Below are positions 20,979 to 23,848 of a stretch of 23,848 nucleotides of DNA, piece by piece; the first letter of the stretch is position 1; every line of letters begins with the position of its first letter. This stretch comes from JBIKLM01 sp044375105 (lineage in GTDB: Bacteria; Planctomycetota; UBA1135; GCA-002686595). Under the pieces are notes generated by a model. It saw only the letters and a program-made list of their open reading frames with translations. It did no database searches and had not been told where the DNA came from. The stretch is from the NCBI GenBank assembly GCA_044375105.1, contig JBILNK010000057.1:1-23848 (forward strand), given 5' to 3'. The translations under genes and the position numbers were made by a program.

Positions 20979-20984
20979 AGTTTA
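20979..20984 (-). promoter_or_regulatory. -10 box TAAACT for lptFG
   Basis: On the minus strand TAAACT is followed by nine bases (CCCTACGCC) and the GTG at 20969. It shares two bases (TA) with the opposite-strand box TACGCT at 20983-20988. Adjacent upstream is an interrupted 9-bp inverted repeat (20985-21008) that could be an operator. Confidence 0.5.
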
Positions 20985-20988
20985 CGCT
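20983..20988 (+). promoter_or_regulatory. -10-like TACGCT for the kinase gene, overlapping the lptF box
   Basis: TACGCT on the plus strand would start transcription about 30 bases before the ATG at 21026. It overlaps the lptF -10 box on the other strand by two bases, so one sequence (AGTTTACGCT) would serve both directions. Confidence 0.35.
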
Positions 20989-21025
20989 GGGCCCGCGCCG
21001 GGCCAGCGCGGCCCGCCCTCCGGCC

Positions 21026-22249
21026 ATGCTCCCTCCTCCGCTGCTGCCCCCCGGCGCCGTGCTGCTGCGCTGCCTCCCGGGCCGCCGGGTTTGGGCCGAA
21101 GGAGCCCGCGTGGTCAAGGCGTTCGCAGCGCCTCGCCCCTGGTCCCGGGGCGCATTCAAGGCCCGCCGCGAAGCGCGCGTGCTGCGCGCCCTGGCCGAGC
21201 GCGGCCTGCCGGTGCCGCGGCTGCTGGGCAGCGAACGGCGTGGTGGCTGGTCGCTGCTCCATCTCGAACGTCTCCCGCTGGCCATGGACCTGTCCGCGTG
21301 GCTGGAGCGTCCCGGGCTCTCGCGGGCCGAACGCCGGGACCTGCTGAAGCGGGTCGCCGCAACCTTGGCGAGCTTCCAGGCAGCGGGCCTGCGCCAGGGC
21401 GACGCCCACCCCGGCAATTGGCTGATCGCGGCCGACGGGCGGCCGGTGGCGATCGATTTCGAGCGCGCGCGCCTGTGCCGGCGCTTCCGGCTGCGAGCGG
21501 CGCGCAGCGAGCTGGCGCGACTCGCGGCCTTGCTGAGGCCGGTCACCAGCGCCGGGGAGCGCCGCCGCAGCCTCGCGGCTTGGCGGGCTGCTTTGCCCGC
21601 CGAGATCCAGGCGAGCCTGCCGGCGGAGCCGGCCTTCGCGCGGGCGCTGGCTCGGCAAGCCGAGCAGGTGCGCCGGCGCGAAATCCGTCGGGAACTCGAC
21701 CGCTGGCTGCGCCCGGGATCGCGGCTCGAAGCGCTGGCGAGAGCGGCGCCCAGTGCGGTCGGTCCTGCTCGGCCCCACGACGCCGCAGGCGCTGCGGCCC
21801 ACAGCGCCGCCTGCCTGCTCAACCGACGCCTCTCGGCCGGCCAGCGGGCGCTGGCCCAAGGCTGGTGCGAAGGGGCGCCGATCCCGGCGGGCGGCCTGGC
21901 CTCGAGCGCTCCCCCCCGCCGCGCTCGGCGCTTGTGGCTAGCCGTGGCGCTCGAGCACGAGCACGGGCTGCCGGTGCTGCTCCCGGCGGCCCTCGACCCC
22001 CGTGAACCCCATCGCTGGCGCCTGCTGTTCCTGTTCCCCGAGACCGATCGAGCCCCCCAAGCCCGGCCCGCGCCGATGGGCTGGTCTCGCCAGCTGGAGG
22101 CGCGCCGCGCGCGCCTGGGGCTCGCGCCCCTCGCAGCCCTGACGCCCTTCGCGCCCGCCGACCCGACGCAGCCTTGGCGCTATCTGCCCTTCGCGCTGGA
22201 CCCTCGAGAGGCGGAGAAACGATCGAAGCGGGCTCTGCAGCAGCCCTAG
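21026..22249 (+). CDS. LPS-kinase-like protein (Kdo/WaaP kinase family) with C-terminal extension
   Basis: This 407-aa protein has a protein-kinase-like fold in its first 200 residues: ATP-binding lysine in RVVKAF (K31), the helix-C glutamate in FKARREARVL (about E49), catalytic loop QGDAHPGN (D126, N131) and metal-binding IDFERAR (D144). The pattern is closest to KdkA/WaaP-type sugar kinases of the LPS core. The histidine usually before GD is Gln124. About residues 200-407 have no counterpart in those kinases that I recognise: the segment is Arg/Ala-rich and ends in a beta-rich part (WRLLFLFPET). The position beside and divergent from lptF supports an LPS role. The ATG at 21026 is the first acceptable start; no -10 box is within ten bases of it. 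Sugar specificity is unknown, and a non-LPS small-molecule kinase is possible. Confidence 0.72.
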   Translation: MLPPPLLPPGAVLLRCLPGRRVWAEGARVVKAFAAPRPWSRGAFKARREARVLRALAERGLPVPRLLGSERRGGWSLLHLERLPLAMDLSAWLERPGLSRAERRDLLKRVAATLASFQAAGLRQGDAHPGNWLIAADGRPVAIDFERARLCRRFRLRAARSELARLAALLRPVTSAGERRRSLAAWRAALPAEIQASLPAEPAFARALARQAEQVRRREIRRELDRWLRPGSRLEALARAAPSAVGPARPHDAAGAAAHSAACLLNRRLSAGQRALAQGWCEGAPIPAGGLASSAPPRRARRLWLAVALEHEHGLPVLLPAALDPREPHRWRLLFLFPETDRAPQARPAPMGWSRQLEARRARLGLAPLAALTPFAPADPTQPWRYLPFALDPREAEKRSKRALQQP

Positions 22250-22607
22250 GGGCGGATCATGGCCGGCCCGTGGGCCGCCATGCGGCGACCGCAGAAGCGG
22301 GGAGCAGCGCAGGTCCAGGTCGCTGCGGAGCGACGCCTCGCCTCGGCCCCTCCGCGCCGCGTATCCGGCCAGCGCCGGGCGCAGCGGCGCTCCGTGCCCG
22401 GGGGCGCCCTGGCCGCGAGCGCGGCCCCGGCCCCGCGGCGCTCGCCGGCGCGCTCAGGCCGCCGCAGCGTGGCGCCAGGCCGGGGTGAGCCCGCGGCGGC
22501 CTGCGCTGCTCGGGGTCGACGTGCTCCCCCGGGAGCCGCTCACGCCGCCGGGCTCGCGGCGACCCGCCGAAGGGCGCTCCCCGCGGCGGGCCGGCCCGGC
22601 CAAAGGC
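22250..22607. other. 358-bp gene-free region between convergent genes
   Basis: It begins with the hairpin at 22258-22282 and is otherwise extremely GC-rich sequence with many short inverted repeats. The frames across it are low-complexity Arg/Ala/Pro strings, so I call no gene. No promoter is expected between convergent genes and I see none. Confidence 0.55.
22258..22282 (+). terminator. Hairpin after the kinase gene
   Basis: CATGGC-c-GGCCC (22258-22269) pairs with GGGCC-GCCATG (22272-22282) as 11 bp with one bulged base and a 2-base loop, eight bases after the stop codon. There is no T-tract. Confidence 0.55.
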
Positions 22608-23848
22608 TCACTTGCCGGCGGCCTTGGCGGCCTTGGGATCGGGCGGCATCTGCGGCACCAAGGAGGCGATGCCGGGGATGCGCAGCAGCGTCTGCCATTC
22701 GTCCGGGCGGTTGTCGCGCCAGCTCGGCAGGACCTCCTGGGCCAGGTTGGGGAACTTGAGCAGCACCCCGGAGACCGTGTCCCAGACCGCCGGATCCGGG
22801 TTCTTGAGGATCAGGTAGATCAGCTTGTTGGCGGCGCTGCGCAGGGCCTCCAAGTCGTTGGACTGCTGGAAGCGCTCGTAGTCCTTGCCAGCGTCCTGCA
22901 TGCGCTTCTCGATGTACAGGTTGCGCTCCGCGGTCAGCTCCCCGCGCAGGCTGGCGGCTCGCTCGGGGGTCACCCCGCCGGTGCTCTCGGCCTTGGCCAA
23001 GCGGTCGAACACGGGCTGATACTCGCGCACGCCCTTGCCGTCTTTGCCGCCCGAGGCGAAGTAGGTGCGCGCCCAATCGACGTCCGCCGGCCCGAGCGCC
23101 TCGGTCATGCTGGCGACCCCCGTGAACTTGACCTCCAGGGCGTTGAGCTGATCGAGGATCGATTTGGCTTCGCCGTTCTCGAGCCAGACCGCGGTGCGCT
23201 GCTCGGGGTACTGCTGGCGGAAGTCGGCCAGGCGCTCGAGGAACAGACGCACGCGCTCCTTCTGGGGCGCATCGACCTTGATGTGGCGGTCGACGTAGTT
23301 GAGCAGGTCCTCTTGGGCGAAGCGGATGCCGCGGTTGCGCTTGGTGGCGGCGCTCTCGGTCAGGGCCGAGTCGAGGACCTTCTTGAGGTCGTCGTACTTC
23401 TGCTGCAGCTCGGGAGCCAGGGTGGCGCGATCGAAATCCGCCAGGATCTTGCGCGCCGAATCCATGTTCGCCTCGGCGATCAGGCCCTCGGCCACGTTCA
23501 GCATCGCGCTGGCGTTGGTCGGGTTCTTGCCCTTCATCAGGAAGATGCCCGCGACGATGCCGCCCAGCACCAAGACCCCCACCGGCACGGCCCAGCCCGG
23601 CAGCCCGCCCTTCTTGGGGGCCGACGAACGGCCGCGGCGGCGGGCGCCGCCCCTTCCGGAGTTTTCCTCCGGCTCGGCGGCCGCGCGGCCGCGGCCGACG
23701 CGGGCGCCACCGCCGGGCTTGGCCGCCGCCGGCGGGTTGCTGGTCGGCTTGGCCGCCGCCGGGCGGGCGGCGGCGGGGGACGGCGCGGGCCGCGGCTCGG
23801 CGCTGGCGCGCGCGGCGACCGGCTTGGCCGGCACGGCGCGGGCCGGGA
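22608..23848 (-). CDS. Ala/Pro-rich single-TM protein with helical domain (5' end uncertain, may run off the window)
   Basis: The frame ends in TGA at 22608 and is still open at the window edge; a GTG at 23834 is a possible start but the real one may be outside. From that GTG there are 408 residues. The first 75 are Ala/Pro/Gly/Arg-rich and probably disordered, with basic patches (GARRRGRS). A membrane helix follows (about 79-100, WAVPVGVLVLGGIVAGIFL), then about 300 residues of helical sequence (MLNVAEGLIAEANMDSARKIL, LLNYVDRHIKVD, ANKLIYLILKNPDP) resembling tandem helical-hairpin repeats. The topology places the basic region in the cytoplasm and the helical part outside. I do not recognise the family, and no enzyme motif is visible. 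Confidence 0.75.
   Translation of the reverse strand, partial: PARAVPAKPVAARASAEPRPAPSPAAARPAAAKPTSNPPAAAKPGGGARVGRGRAAAEPEENSGRGGARRRGRSSAPKKGGLPGWAVPVGVLVLGGIVAGIFLMKGKNPTNASAMLNVAEGLIAEANMDSARKILADFDRATLAPELQQKYDDLKKVLDSALTESAATKRNRGIRFAQEDLLNYVDRHIKVDAPQKERVRLFLERLADFRQQYPEQRTAVWLENGEAKSILDQLNALEVKFTGVASMTEALGPADVDWARTYFASGGKDGKGVREYQPVFDRLAKAESTGGVTPERAASLRGELTAERNLYIEKRMQDAGKDYERFQQSNDLEALRSAANKLIYLILKNPDPAVWDTVSGVLLKFPNLAQEVLPSWRDNRPDEWQTLLRIPGIASLVPQMPPDPKAAKAAGK

Noticed and set aside
22259..22759. A 166-codon frame in the convergent intergenic region
   Set aside because: The peptide is a low-complexity Arg/Ala/Pro string, it runs into the opposite gene, and the start lies within a terminator-like hairpin.
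1..23848. Search by eye for CRISPR arrays, tRNA or rRNA genes, insertion sequences, phage genes and toxin-antitoxin pairs
   Set aside because: No regularly spaced repeats, cloverleaf, transposase motif or terminal inverted repeats with target duplications were seen. A covariance-model scan would be needed to exclude small RNAs.

Overview
This is a contiguous chromosomal segment of very high G+C content (roughly 70%, judged by eye). It reads as ordinary vertically inherited core and envelope DNA: I see no transposase, integrase, phage gene, tRNA, rRNA or CRISPR array. The organism is Gram-negative in architecture, because the window carries the LPS-export permease pair LptF/LptG, a heptosyltransferase-type GT9 enzyme, a Kdo/WaaP-like kinase, several lipoproteins and a periplasmic parvulin. 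The gene style (LamG-fused phosphoesterase, Ala/Pro-rich single-TM proteins, lipoproteins of unknown family) would fit a high-GC planctomycete-like or myxobacterium-like lineage. That is inference and no marker gene here settles it.

Layout. 1-108 is the tail of an unidentified gene, closed by a strong hairpin. 357-2141 is an RNase R/II-type exoribonuclease and 2470-2790 a YbjQ-family protein. On the minus strand, 2842-4149 is a membrane-anchored low-complexity protein with a beta-sandwich-like tail. 4369-6363 is a secreted phosphoesterase-LamG protein that overlaps, tail to tail, a galactokinase-family gene (7616-6324). 7731-9364 is a two-gene operon (small lipoprotein plus Eis/YhbS-like acetyltransferase). 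On the minus strand follow a three-domain parvulin (10743-9568), a NYN-LOTUS RNA-binding protein/nuclease (12481-10961), and a coupled histidine kinase plus SDR epimerase pair (15650-12637). Divergent from the kinase is the GT9 gene (15698-16807). Then come a TPR lipoprotein (18318-17023), the ATGA-coupled lptF-lptG pair (20969-18679), the divergent LPS-kinase-like gene (21026-22249), and at the right edge a partial Ala/Pro-rich single-TM protein.

How they fit together. The right half is about envelope building: lptFG exports LPS-like glycolipid, the GT9 enzyme and the sugar kinase-like protein probably decorate its core, and the parvulin helps fold outer-membrane or periplasmic proteins. The left half mixes RNA turnover and small-molecule enzymes.

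The most striking non-coding pattern is at gene starts. At least eight genes have a TAnnnT box (often TAnnCT) ending only 6-9 bases before the start codon, with no room for a Shine-Dalgarno sequence. This is the geometry of leaderless transcription from -10-only promoters. Gene ends are usually marked by GC-rich hairpins without a T-tract. Two divergent promoter regions are very compact, and in one (lptF versus the kinase gene) the two -10 boxes overlap.
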